Of a stretch of DNA of 64,000 nt, positions 52,635 through 63,105 are shown one piece after another. Origin of the DNA: Argentina anserina (lineage: Eukaryota > Streptophyta > Magnoliopsida > Rosales > Rosaceae); contig NC_065877.1 in assembly GCF_933775445.1 (NCBI RefSeq), positions 24,180,001-24,244,000 of the forward strand. Direction: 5' to 3'. Made by a program: the position numbers and the translations under genes. Within the stretch, counting starts at the first letter, position 1; each line of letters starts with the position of its first letter. Under the pieces are notes generated by a model, which was not told the origin of the DNA, did not search any database, and saw only the letters and a list, made by a program, of their open reading frames with translations.

Positions 52635-54394
52635 GGTGCTCCCTGATATAGAATGCGATCTTTAAACAAGGCAAAAAGCTTATTGTTGTGAAGAGTTGTA
52701 ACTCTAGTGATCGATAACAATTACACTTGCATCAAAAGCTAGAGTTTCAATTTGGCTTCGCATTCCCTGACTTTGTAAGTTTTGAACAAAATCAAATAGA
52801 AGCAATCTTTAATCAATTACATGGCATTTTGTTCATAATGTTCGTTTTAGTTATACTGCATATGACAAGCAGATTGATTGAACCAGAATGTGTATATCTC
52901 ATAGATTAGAAGAATTGATTATATGAGTGAAAGACAGATAGATTAGTTCAATAGAATTTCATTAACTGGCCGACTAACAAATGATCTAAAACCCAGTAGG
53001 AGGATTATTTCATGTCAATGTATAATTTACGTACGTGAAGAAGGTTAACCAAACATTTTGCTAATCTGTTTCAGTTCAAAGGGAACTGGCAATGACTACT
53101 GCTTCTAACGTCGACATTTATGTACCTTGGCTGCTTAAGTAGTAGTTCTGGTGTTACTGTGTTAGTAGACAGTTATATGAAAAGACCTAATTGGCTTCAA
53201 GGTAGTACGTAGTATCTTCATTTTAATTCTCTATTGTTTTATGTAAATTGTTCCAACAAATCAATTTTTATAATACTGAAGTACGTACTGGCAGTTTTGC
53301 ACTTTAGTAGTATTGACCAACAATTTTTGCTGGCTAGCAATTAGCACTTTAGCAGAAGTGCTGGTGAAGGGTCACACTCACACACCCACTTGCCTTCAAA
53401 ATGATTAGATGGATGAATGTAATTAGGATCCTCCCCATTACTACAGTATGTTTGGCCAATGTTGAATGTGGATGAGATCAGCACGGGGTCCTTCCGATGT
53501 CCAACAGTGATGATGTTGAGGAAAATTGTTAGAGGTCTGAGTGTCTAACCACAACCAGGTGCAACATTAGTTCTAGTTGTAATAGTGAGCATTTCTCTTG
53601 CATAAGGTCGCAGATGTCTGTATATCCCTGCTCTTCTGGTTCCTACTTAGCCTGTTTCTTAAGTTCTGTCGCTATTGGTTCTTTATTTGTGGCTCTTATT
53701 CCTCAAAATAATTTGTTCGTCTTCATCACTCTTAATTAATGATCCTGATAGAACTAGAAAATCGCATTGAAATCCTTGGTATGGAATACGATGGTTTCAG
53801 CAAGTTTCACCTCAAACAGCTGAGCACCCATTTAGAAACATGCTACAGACACGGTAGCATTCTAACACAAACGTGCTAATAATTACAGGTAAATGGAAGC
53901 AAAATAAGTTCTTCTTTTCCAAACTTCCAAAGGGGAAGTTCTTTCTCCAATCATCTTTAACAAGATTGGTTTGTAGTTTTGTACTTTTTTCTGCTCAAAT
54001 AAATAATTGACCATATAGAAATGGAGGTATACCAGCTAGCTAGCAAGACGCCATGATTAAGGTCTCCATCGATCTTTATCTGTGAAGTTCCATTGTTGAC
54101 TTCGCGTCGCAAACAACACACCAATTTCTTCGCGGCCATGCGTGCGTAGATGCACCATATGAATCCATGATCACCTTTTCCTTCGCACTTACAGTAATTA
54201 CGAAAATTAGCTAGTAACTCTAATTGGGATATCAATAGTTGGTTGTCGTTTCCAGAATAACTACAAAGTCAAGTTTTAACGCAAAGATTTATTTGAATTA
54301 TTTCTTTTTTGGACGAAAAGAATAGTAATTCATATATAGAAAGACTGAAATTACATTACATATATTGATTAAGAGAAAAGGGAGTTGTCCTCTA

Positions 54395-54435
<41 letters not shown>

Positions 54436-55155
54436 CTAGACGCTAGAGCATTGCGAAGTAAATTTTCTGGTTTACAATGGAAAATGGTTTCTAATGTTAA
54501 GAATTGACCAGTCAAGTTTAGTGTACAATGAATGTTGAATCAAAGTTTCGATCTTCTTTGCTGTATTAGTGGTCATCGTAACGTCTAATATGTTTATGAT
54601 GATATACATGTTTACAGAAAAAGAGTACCATATGTTTTCTTATTTAGTGATACGTAGGCCTTATGGCTTGCCTAGCTAGTTAAAATGAAATCTCACTATT
54701 GTGTTTTTGTAAAACAAAAGTGCTTCCAGATTTCTCCTTTTTAAAATCATCACTTTCGCATACTGTGTATTATAGCTAATGGTGCTATAGTTTGGCGTTA
54801 TGCGATATACTATATATGCATGTAAATTATTGCTCTATCATTATATATACAAGAATAAACGGGGAAATCTAAAAAGTCCAAAGTATCTGAGCACCGGGGA
54901 ACAAGCAACAGACACGACCTCATCAAATATCTATAAAATCTCACCAAAACCCACAAAATTACAAAATTTGAATGTTAGAGAAATTGTTTGATTTTCTTGA
55001 AAGGTACATGATCGATGAATATAGTACAATAGTACAAGCATAGGATAGTGCATAACGCCAGAAGCAATCTAATTAATAAATAAAGCCTACATTTGTATCC
55101 CAGCACTTATTTCTTCCTGTTCTTCCCTGAAATCCATGGTCCTTCACCTGGATTT
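52635..55155. other. Intergenic region between convergent RTEL1 and OFP genes
   Basis: It should hold the 3' UTRs of both genes, which point towards each other. No other gene or RNA is recognisable. A (GA)n run lies near 54.4 kb. Confidence 0.45.
54398..54434 (+). repeat. (GA)n microsatellite
   Basis: About 18 GA units between RTEL1 and the OFP gene. Confidence 0.9.
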
Positions 55156-56103
55156 TCAAAGTTTCCGTGATCTCGCCGAAGCCATGTCAGAATCCTGACG
55201 CATGTCCACGACCATATCCGCGAAAGCGCTCAGTATGAATCTGTGGGACTTCTTCTCGTTGAGATTAAGATAACAAAACAGAAGCTCCTCCATGAAATTC
55301 CAATCGACATTTGCCTTGTTTCTGAGGCGAGCTTCAACCATGTCATGCATGGATCTTTTAAACTCGTAGCCAGGGTTGGGAGAGTACATCAACACTGATA
55401 TACAGTCACTGGGAAGTGCCACATCTTTTGTACTGCGATAGTTATCATTAGAATGTGATGTGATAGGGGTAGCAGAGCCGTTTAGGGTTCGTGTTGACCT
55501 AGAGCTGGATCCTGCGTCCTCAGATGTCGTGGTGGTGGTTGTGCTAGTCTGAACCGAGCTTGACAGTCGACCTGGGGACACTGAAAACCTGTGTGAGCCG
55601 CAGAGATCTACCGCCGGTGGATCGATATTCAGTCGAGGGGATTCGAACAGAAACCCATCTTGGTTATTTTGGGTTTCTTGATGATCTGGACGACGCTTCT
55701 TCAGCTTTAGAGGTCGTTTATCCCAAAAGGGCTCGTTTGTGCTTTCATTTTTCTGATCACCACGATGGCCTTCTTTCATCTGTAGGTTTTTATCCCGAAG
55801 GGCGTCACGAGGAGGACGATGTAGATCTTTCTCTTCTCTTCTTTCATAATCATCGGTGGTGTCTCCTTGATCATCTCTCAGGTACAGTGACCTGAAATTC
55901 TCGAAGAGAAACTCATCAATATCTGAGAGTGTTGCCGCATCATCATCTTTGTCCTGAGTCTCATTGTTGTTGATAGCGAAAGATAGGGTTTCCGGATGTT
56001 TACAGGCTCGCATCCATTTTTTAGAGGGGAATTGGATTGAAGGGGGTGGTTTCTTAATCTTGGTGAGGTAATCTTGGAAACGCTTTTGGAGTTTCTTGGG
56101 CAT
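55156..56103 (-). CDS. OFP14: OVATE family transcriptional repressor, OFP14-like
   Basis: Plant-specific nuclear repressor of the OVATE family, which works with TALE homeodomain proteins and microtubule-organising TRM proteins to set organ shape. Single exon of 315 codons. The start at 56103 is chosen because the protein then opens MPKKLQKRFQDYLTKIKK, the family N-terminus of OFP14; the codon three upstream is TTG. Residues about 60-80 include ATLSDIDEFLFENFRSLY, an OFP14-type block. A Ser/Thr-rich low-complexity middle follows. The OVATE domain covers about residues 233-300, with DCISVLMYSPNPGYEFKRSM and WNFMEELLFCYLNLNEKKSH. The gene is convergent with RTEL1, next to which OFP14 also lies in Arabidopsis as I recall, supporting orthology. 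Confidence 0.9.
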   Translation of the reverse strand: MPKKLQKRFQDYLTKIKKPPPSIQFPSKKWMRACKHPETLSFAINNNETQDKDDDAATLSDIDEFLFENFRSLYLRDDQGDTTDDYERREEKDLHRPPRDALRDKNLQMKEGHRGDQKNESTNEPFWDKRPLKLKKRRPDHQETQNNQDGFLFESPRLNIDPPAVDLCGSHRFSVSPGRLSSSVQTSTTTTTTSEDAGSSSRSTRTLNGSATPITSHSNDNYRSTKDVALPSDCISVLMYSPNPGYEFKRSMHDMVEARLRNKANVDWNFMEELLFCYLNLNEKKSHRFILSAFADMVVDMRQDSDMASARSRKL

Positions 56104-56162
56104 CTTTCTCAAGTGTTTGGTTAACTTTGATGGATCTGAGTGTGGAGGTTTGGTAGGTGGAA

Positions 56163-56174
56163 TGGTTTATAAAT
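56163..56174 (-). promoter_or_regulatory. TATA box of the OFP gene
   Basis: On the minus strand TATTTATAAACC lies about 60 bp upstream of the ATG, implying a very short leader. Confidence 0.45.
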
Positions 56175-56680
56175 AAACCAGCAAAGGAAGTAACATATAA
56201 TTATATTTGTTCTCGGATAACGTACATAGACGGATGCATGGGAATTTCAGAGTTTGGATGCAATTTTCTATTAATTTGAGGTGAATTTGTTTGCTATTTT
56301 GCAAAGATTTTGACCATTTCTGAAGACTGTTGAATACACTACTAGGACAAGTTTGGAACAAACATTATGGGGTCACTAATGGGGTTACTGTAAATATGTC
56401 TATTAATAAGGTATCTTGTTGATATTTATATTGACTGTTTCTATATATGTAGGAAATTCAATGCTAATATATGGCTAGAGTTGTAGATAAATTCAATAGA
56501 AGTAAATGGGTTCGTGTCAATACTTCAATGCTCAACGTTTATTTTCATTTTGAAAAACATATAACTGTTATCTTTTGAGGAAAATAACAGTTTCCCCAAA
56601 TACATCGATATACAAATGCTTGTTCCTTAATTTCTTTTTATCGTATGGACCAGCCAGTAATATGTGCATATCTGCTATCT

Positions 56681-56789
56681 TGTTGGCGTGAATCACGAAG
56701 GGAATTAAGGATTAAAGTGTAGGTTTACTGATTATATATAGGATATTTATGTGTACATGATCATTAAGGAAGTGTAAGATATTATTCCA
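56681..56789 (+). repeat. Candidate 5' LTR of the copia element
   Basis: TG..CA ends, and it sits immediately before the tRNA primer site. Similarity to the 3' copy is weak, and the left end is inferred from that alignment. Confidence 0.5.
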
Positions 56790-57483
56790 CTTGTATCAGA
56801 GCACTGCTCTGTTTTTCCTGGGTTTGTTTTTTGCGGTTTTGTGGTGCGAGCTCGTCAGCCAAGCTTGCTGCCACCCTCTCTGGAGCTCGTCGGCGATGTT
56901 AGTAAGCCATAAGCCTTGAGGTTCGGCGACGTCAGCAAGCCGGTTGCACAATCAGTAGGTATACCTGACTCGTCCCCATGTCCCCGCTGCAAGCATAATT
57001 AGTCGGTATCACCTCAAGGGACTGCATCACCGACGGTCTCCGATCTCCTCGCCGCCTCGATCTCACGCCGGCGACATCTCGCTCCGCCACTGCCTTCGCG
57101 TCGAGCTCTCCTCCTCTCCTTTCGTTTCCGCCGCTGCGAGCATTCCACCAGCGACATCTTTATCCTCCACCAGAGCCACCGCGTCGAGCTCTCCTCCTCC
57201 TCTCCACCAGCGCCGCTGCATCAAGCTGTCACATTCGCCATTGGAATCGCCGCTGCCGAGCTCCAGATTTAGATCCGACCCGCCCGGTCCAGCCCATCAT
57301 CGAAAAATTTCGGCCCAACCCAAATTAGACCCGACCCATATCTGACCTGACCCGGTCCAGAATTGGTAGTCTTGATTGTCAGTGTAGGTTCACTTACAGT
57401 GCACATGCACCAAAGACAGGTTTATAACAGTTTTTTGGTAATTCCGCTATATAATTCCTGATTTTTTTTCAAATTTCTTTTCA

Positions 57484-58954
57484 ATGGGTTCTAGAGACGA
57501 AGCTGATGTTCCGAAATTTAAAGTATCTGTCAAGAGTTCTGACAGTGGGTCCTTTGGGGGAACTAAACTCAATGGGACCAGTTTTCATAAATGGAAGCGA
57601 CTTATGATCGCTCATCTTCGAGGCATGCATAAGATAAGGCATGTAACCGGAGTAACTACGGCTCCTAGTGCAGATGATATTATTGCCTACACTAAGTGGG
57701 ACGGCGATGATGACCTTGTGATGTCAGTCTTGTGGAAAGCTATGAATGACGAAATAATTGATTTGGTGGAGGCCTGTGACACTGCAATGCAATATGGCCG
57801 ACACTTGAAGGCTTATATACTAATGACTCTGATTTCATACAGGTTCATGAGTTAATGTGCACCGCTTTTGCGATGCAACAAGATAGGCAACCGGTGGCGC
57901 ATTATTTCACCAAACTAAAAAATATTTGGGCTGAGATTAATGTGAAACGTCCTTGCATGATCAAACATCAGGAGGATATTGTTTGATACCAGCGTGAGAA
58001 GGAGCTTGAGCGAGTTCACCATTTACTGAAAGGTCTTGACGCCAAGCATAACAGTGCGAAAGGGGATTTGCTCCGACAGACCGAACCCCCTAGCCTACTT
58101 ACAGCTTTTACATATATTCGTAAGGATGAATCTCACCAGGAGCGCCTTCATCAGACACAAGTTGAAGTTTCCAGCCTTACTGTTCGTGCTAGATCTTCAG
58201 CACCACCCCTTCAACAGAGCACTTCAGCTCCAATTCATCAGCGAGGACCACCGCCAGGCTTCGAGAATCAGCCCCGCCCTCCTTGCTCTTATTGTCATGA
58301 TACTAACCATGCTCGTGCGACCTGTTGGAAGCTGTATTCACACCTTAGACCTAAGAGGCTTAATTATCATCCCAAGACGAAAGCAACTATTCAATTCATC
58401 CAGGAACCAGATATCTATGGTTTGGTTGGACATGATCATCATACAGCAGGAGGAGCAATACCTACCGCATCCATAGCTGGTCGTGGTAAAATAGGTATGG
58501 CTTTAAATATTTCTAACTTTTTTGGTGTTGATACATGGATTATTGATTCTGGTGCGTCTGATCATATGACTTATGACAAATCTTATTTTACCGTATTGTC
58601 TCCTCCACCAGTACCCTATGTTACTAATGCTAATGGTGAGGTCTTCCCCGTATTAGGGAAAGGGTCAGTTCGTATTACTCCCACAATAGAGCTTCACAAT
58701 GTGCTATATGTACCTGATTTATCTCATCATTTGATATCTGTCCCCCAATTGAACACTGACGCTAAGTGTTATGTGACATTTTTTCCTATGTATGTGATAT
58801 TTCAGGATCTTCTCACCGGGGAGTTAATTGGTTGGGGGTATCTGAGAGGCCGGTTGTTTCATCTGGATCAGACATATGCGGGGGAGAAACCAGAGGCACA
58901 GTCTCAGACCGCTTTAATCTCCACTTCTGACAAGCTAAGTGAAGTTTGGTTATG
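57484..58954 (+). pseudogene. copia gag and protease region
   Basis: The first frame (57484-57855) opens MGSRDEADVPKFKVSV and has the gag block KLNGTSFHKWKRLM. A frame change near 57.84 kb and a stop near 57.98 kb break gag. From 58068 another frame continues with a CCHC zinc knuckle (CSYCHDTNHARATC) and the aspartic protease motif WIIDSGASDHMT near 58.54 kb. It ends at a TGA at 58953-58955 inside the pre-integrase segment, just before the HRRLGHP-like motif. A G+C-rich leader (56.8-57.4 kb) with short internal repeats precedes gag. Confidence 0.8.
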
Positions 58955-58955
58955 A

Positions 58956-59800
58956 CATCGTCGCTTAGGGCATCCATCTTTTAGTGTTATGAAAGAAATC
59001 CATGCATATTTTATTTATTAGTGTGGATGAGTCAGTTTTACGTTTTGAGACATGTGTTTTGGGAAAAAGTCATCGATCTACTTATTCTCATACTACTTCT
59101 AATAAACATATTCTTCATTTTGAATTAATTAATTCTGATGTTTGGGGTCCCTCCAAAGAGTCTACTGTGTCAGGAATGCGGTATCATGTGTCATTTATTG
59201 ATGAATGCACCCGTCTTTCATGGATTATACTCCTCAAAACTAAAGATGAGGTTTTTCTGGCTTTTTAAGCCTTCTATACCACTGTCCAAACACAATATAA
59301 TGTCACAATTGGAGTTCTTCATTTTGATAATGGGGGGGGGGAATATGTTAATCGTGTCTTTTAGGAGTTCTTTAACACACAGAATTGTTTATCAAACAAC
59401 GTGTCCTTACACATCTGAGCAAAATGAAGTTTCTAAAAGGAAAAATTGTCATTTACTTGATATGGCTCGGTGTATTCTTTTTAGTGCCCATATGCCTAAG
59501 TACCTTTGGGGTGATGTTGCCATAACTTCTGCCTACCTCATTAATCGTCTTCCCTCGCGTGTCCTTCAGGGACAAGTTCTATATGAGGTGCTTTCATCTC
59601 ATGTCTCATTACCTTATTTTCATTTGTCAATCAAATATCTACTGTATCAGTACCTAAAAAAGTGCATGATGCATTGGGAGATCCAAAATGGAGGAAAGCA
59701 ATGGAAGAAGAGATGGATTGGAGCTTGTATCTCCACCACATGGCAAGAAGACTGTGGGATGTCGTTGGGTGTTTACAGTGTAGCATAATCCAGATAGGTC
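58956..59800 (+). pseudogene. copia integrase region, broken
   Basis: The pre-integrase motif RRLGHP lies near 58.97 kb, and the integrase core starts with NSDVWGPS near 59.13 kb and FIDECTRLSW near 59.2 kb. A stop near 59.27 kb, a run of nine G at about 59.333 kb and several frame changes break the frame before the last catalytic residue. A later part reads YLWGDVAITSAYLINRLPS, the usual end of the integrase core. Confidence 0.75.
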
Positions 59801-61163
59801 AGTGAGCCGGTATAAAGCACGCCTAGTAGCAAAGGGGTTCACCTAGACATATGGCATAGACTATGATGAGACATTTGCACCTGTTGCAAAGATAAACACT
59901 ATTCGAGTATTGCTTTCTTTTGCTGCTAGCTTAAACTGGCCATTTAGACAGTTTGATGTTAAGAATGCATTCCTTCCTGGAGAACTTACAGAGGAAGTGT
60001 ACATGGATCGTCCGCCTGGATATGTGGCCGCTTCTCCAAGTAACTTTGTATGCAGATTGAAAAAGTATTTGTATGGTCTTAAACAGTAACCTCGTGCTTA
60101 GTTTGGAAGATTCTCACAATTCATGAGGAAAATTGGCTATAGACAGAGTAATTCAGATCACACATTATTTCTCAGACATCAACAAGGGAATGTAACAGCC
60201 CTAATTATATATATTGATGATATGGTAGGTACTGGGAATGATACTATTGAGGTGGATAGATTACAGAAACAGCTAGCCACAAATTTTGAGATGAATGACC
60301 TATGTATACTCAAGTACTTCTTGGGCATTGAGGTAGCCCAGACAAGTGATGGTATCTATATGTGTTAGAGGAAGTACATCCTTGATCTACTAACAGAGAC
60401 ATGTATATTGGATTGCACTCCCATTGTACTCCTATTGAGCAGAACCATCGGTTAGCAGAGTATCTAGATCAAGTGCCTACTGAAAAAACTCGTTATCAGA
60501 GGTTAGTTGGACGCCTGATTTATTTATCACATACCAAACCAGATGTTGTGTATGCAGTAAGTGTAGTGAGTCAGTTCATGCATAATCCCAGTGTGGACCA
60601 CATGGATGTTGTTGTAAGGATTTTGAGGTACTTGAAGTCAGCTCTAGGAAGATGAGTAATGTTTTCTAATCAATATCCTTGAGGTTTGTGGCTTCACAGA
60701 TGTAGACTAGGCTGGAAATATTACAGATCGGAGATCCACATCAGGGTACTTTACCTTTGTTGGGGGTAATCTTGTTACGTGGAAGAGTAAAAAACAAAAA
60801 GTGGTAGCTTGATCTAGTGCTAAAGCAGAGTATAGAGGTATGGCTCAGGGAATGTGCGAATTGTTATGGCTTAGAAATTTGCTACAAGATTTGGGTATTA
60901 AGTCTAAGTGTGCTATGCAGCTGTACTGTGACAACAAGACAGCTATTGATATTTCATAGAATCCTGTGCAACATGATCGAACAAAACATGTGGAGGTTGA
61001 TCGTCACTTTATAAAGGAGAAGCTAGATGCTAAGATCATTAACTTTCATTTTGTTCCTAAAAAAGAGCAACTTGCCGATATGCTCACAAAAAGAGTGTTT
61101 AAGAAGGTTTTTTATGACTCACTTAGCAAGTTGGACATGGTTATTGTGTATGCGCCAACTTGA
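59800..61163 (+). pseudogene. copia reverse transcriptase and RNase H region, broken
   Basis: The reverse transcriptase starts with YKARLVAKGF, continues with [12 protein letters not shown] and holds the active-site motif YIDDM near 60.21 kb. RNase H follows, with SKKQKVVA, SSAKAEYRGMAQG and QLYCDNKTAI, and the tail FVPKKEQLADMLTK at 61.06 kb. At least eight in-frame stops interrupt it, for example after YGLKQ near 60.09 kb and at 60366-60368. Confidence 0.85.
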
Positions 61164-61170
61164 GAGGGAG

Positions 61171-61277
61171 TGTGAGCGTGAGTAACGGAGCCAATTATGA
61201 CGTGATTTGTGGTAGGAATATATTGTACTCTTGTTAGCTTATTTATAGAACATTCCAGTGTAATAATAATTCATTCA
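61171..61277 (+). repeat. Candidate 3' LTR of the copia element
   Basis: It starts directly after the polypurine tract with TGTGAGCGTGAGTAACGG and ends ttcattca. About 107 bp, short for plant copia LTRs. Confidence 0.55.
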
Positions 61278-61609
61278 ATATAAAAGTAGAATTTAGTCCT
61301 TTCTACTAACCATCTAACCAAATAACATCCAGCCTCATGCTAGAAGCTCAAAGCAATATACTTGTTACTAGAACAAGAAGAACAAAAATGTAAAGAACCT
61401 CATATAATACTGCAGCTTGTTAAAAAATAAGAAGCTACTATACAGAGAAAACAATATCGAAAGTACCTGTTACTCAGAGATCTTTGTTACCAGCCAACAA
61501 TTCAAATACCAAATCCTAACCAAAAACATAAGTACATGAGCAGACTTTCTGAGCTGGAGGAAAGTGCAGAACCGCGGATATGAACTAATATGGAATTGTT
61601 GTTAACAGG

Positions 61610-62161
61610 CTAACTTAGCTGCAGAGCTTCACCAAGTATCTTGATGTACTCACTAATCTCCTTCTGCGCTACATTAGCCGCAATTAAAATCTCTTTCATT
61701 ACAAAATCAAACCGCCAATTCATCACTAACCAGCAACAACAAATCACAATTCATCCATAACAACATAATCAGTAACAAAAATAGTAACACAATGAACCTC
61801 AATTACAATTCCAGACCTAGTTATCACTTCAATTATTACATAACCGAGAAAGAAAGGAGATAATCGAGTTACTTGAAGGGCTCTGGACTCTTGGGCCTCC
61901 CTTATGGTTTGGACCAAAGCAACAGTAGCTACGGCTTCAACGCTGTGATTCCTTAAGAAAGTAGTGGAGCAACAATCCCTAAACAACTGAAATGCGTGGT
62001 TTGAAATATCATAATCCATCCTAGAATCAAAGCCACGTCTATGATCTGCATATACGCCCTGAGTTTATCAACCACGACGGTCGACGAGGTGGAGGCTACG
62101 GAGGTACATAGCTCGAGCACGCAGTTAAGCTCCGCGAGGTGATCAGAGAAGGAGAGGGGAG
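61610..62161 (-). pseudogene. pBRP (plant TFIIB-related protein) fragment
   Basis: On the minus strand 61873-62161 encodes part of the first cyclin-like repeat of pBRP: LSFSDHLAELNCVLEL, STVVVDKLRAYMQIIDVA, then after a 1-bp loss (ILGLDYD-type reading broken at ATTCTAGGATGG) NHAFQLFRDCCSTTFLRN. A GTAACT donor follows. Exon 2 at 61610-61693 encodes AANVAQKEISEYIKILGEAL. It is a pseudogene. Besides the frameshift, the exon 2 acceptor reads AA for AG, and TAG replaces the Gln codon after LQLS. The protein should continue for several hundred residues on both sides. Upstream it is cut off by an LTR at 62162. Confidence 0.8.
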
Positions 62162-62564
62162 TGTCACAATCTCGAAATTTCGAATAATAAAAATTTGATT
62201 TCGAAGCCATGAAAACTCTAAAACAATCTCAAATATATTGAAATCATCTTATAATAACAGTGTATCGAAACTGAGTCCATAGTACGACTCAATCGACTTG
62301 AATAATACATAACCAGTTTATACCTCAGTAGTATAACCAATGGAAATGTAAAATTCACTCAATCCTCACCATAAACAGAAGAAAGAAATCTTCAGATTAA
62401 GCCCTCTGAACTTGCTAATCCTCACCTGCAGAACTATCCCATCCACTATCGAATTGGTGCACCGGGATTGTAAACACAAACCCGGTAAGCTTTTCAGCTC
62501 GTGTGAGTAAACCAACAATATAACACACATCGCATACAAAAGGAAATACTAATAACATTTAAAG

Positions 62565-62835
62565 ATAAATGTACTCGTAAAACAATGGACGACCCATCTG
62601 GTTATCCAATAATATCTAAAAATATAGGTACTCATGAAACATTGGGCAACCCATCTGTTTACCCAAATTACGTTTAAAATATGGGTACTCATGAGACCCA
62701 GATACTCATCTGTTACCCCTCATGCAGTACGCCGACAAATAATGGGCAACCCATCTATTACCCAATATCACACAAAAAATATGGGTACTCATGAGACCTA
62801 GGAAACCCATCTATTACCCCTCATGCAGTACACCG
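62565..62835 (+). repeat. Tandem repeats within the LTR
   Basis: Units built round two phrases, atgggtactcatgagacc and ggcaacccatctattaccc, recur four times with variation. The two rightmost, at about 62690-62760 and 62790-62835, also share cctcatgcagtac. The unit length is about 60-130 bp depending on how they are grouped. Confidence 0.65.
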
Positions 62836-63081
62836 GCAGACAGACTAGAGCTCTAACTGAATCGTAACAGACACCCGGCCAAGGCTCGGTTCCGACTACT
62901 ACCAACACGTCCAAAGACCATAAAACGTTTTAACAAGACTCAATGTTAAAACCGCGTACAATATGACAATCAATACATGTTTATTGTACTACAACTAAGC
63001 GACTCTTGCTCAAAATATAAATATAGTTACCATAGTACAACTCATTTGGAAATAAGAATGTAACAATATATAATATAGCAA

Positions 63082-63105
63082 CTCATATATATATATATAT
63101 ATATC
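63082..63105 (+). repeat. (TA)n microsatellite
   Basis: About 11 TA units within the terminal LTR. Confidence 0.85.

Larger units (their letters stand above)
56681..61277 (+). mobile_element. Decayed Ty1/copia retrotransposon
   Basis: The order gag, protease, integrase, reverse transcriptase, RNase H is that of Ty1/copia. Candidate LTRs of nearly equal and unusually short length flank it (56681-56789, 109 bp; 61171-61277, 107 bp). They start TGTTGGCGTGA and TGTGAGCGTGA and are only loosely similar, so the element is old. A primer-binding site cttgtatcagagc (56790-56802), complementary to initiator Met tRNA, directly follows the left LTR. A purine tract ttgagagggag (61160-61170) directly precedes the right one. 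The flanking pentamers (tatct, atata) do not match, so the outer limits are tentative. Stops and frameshifts show it cannot make its proteins. Confidence 0.85.

Noticed and set aside
55560..55895. Plus-strand 111-codon open frame
   Set aside because: Antisense to the OFP gene, with low-complexity translation.
57000..57360. G+C-rich block that could be a CpG-rich promoter or exon
   Set aside because: It lies between the copia primer site and gag and is best explained as the element's leader; no splice or protein evidence for a host exon.
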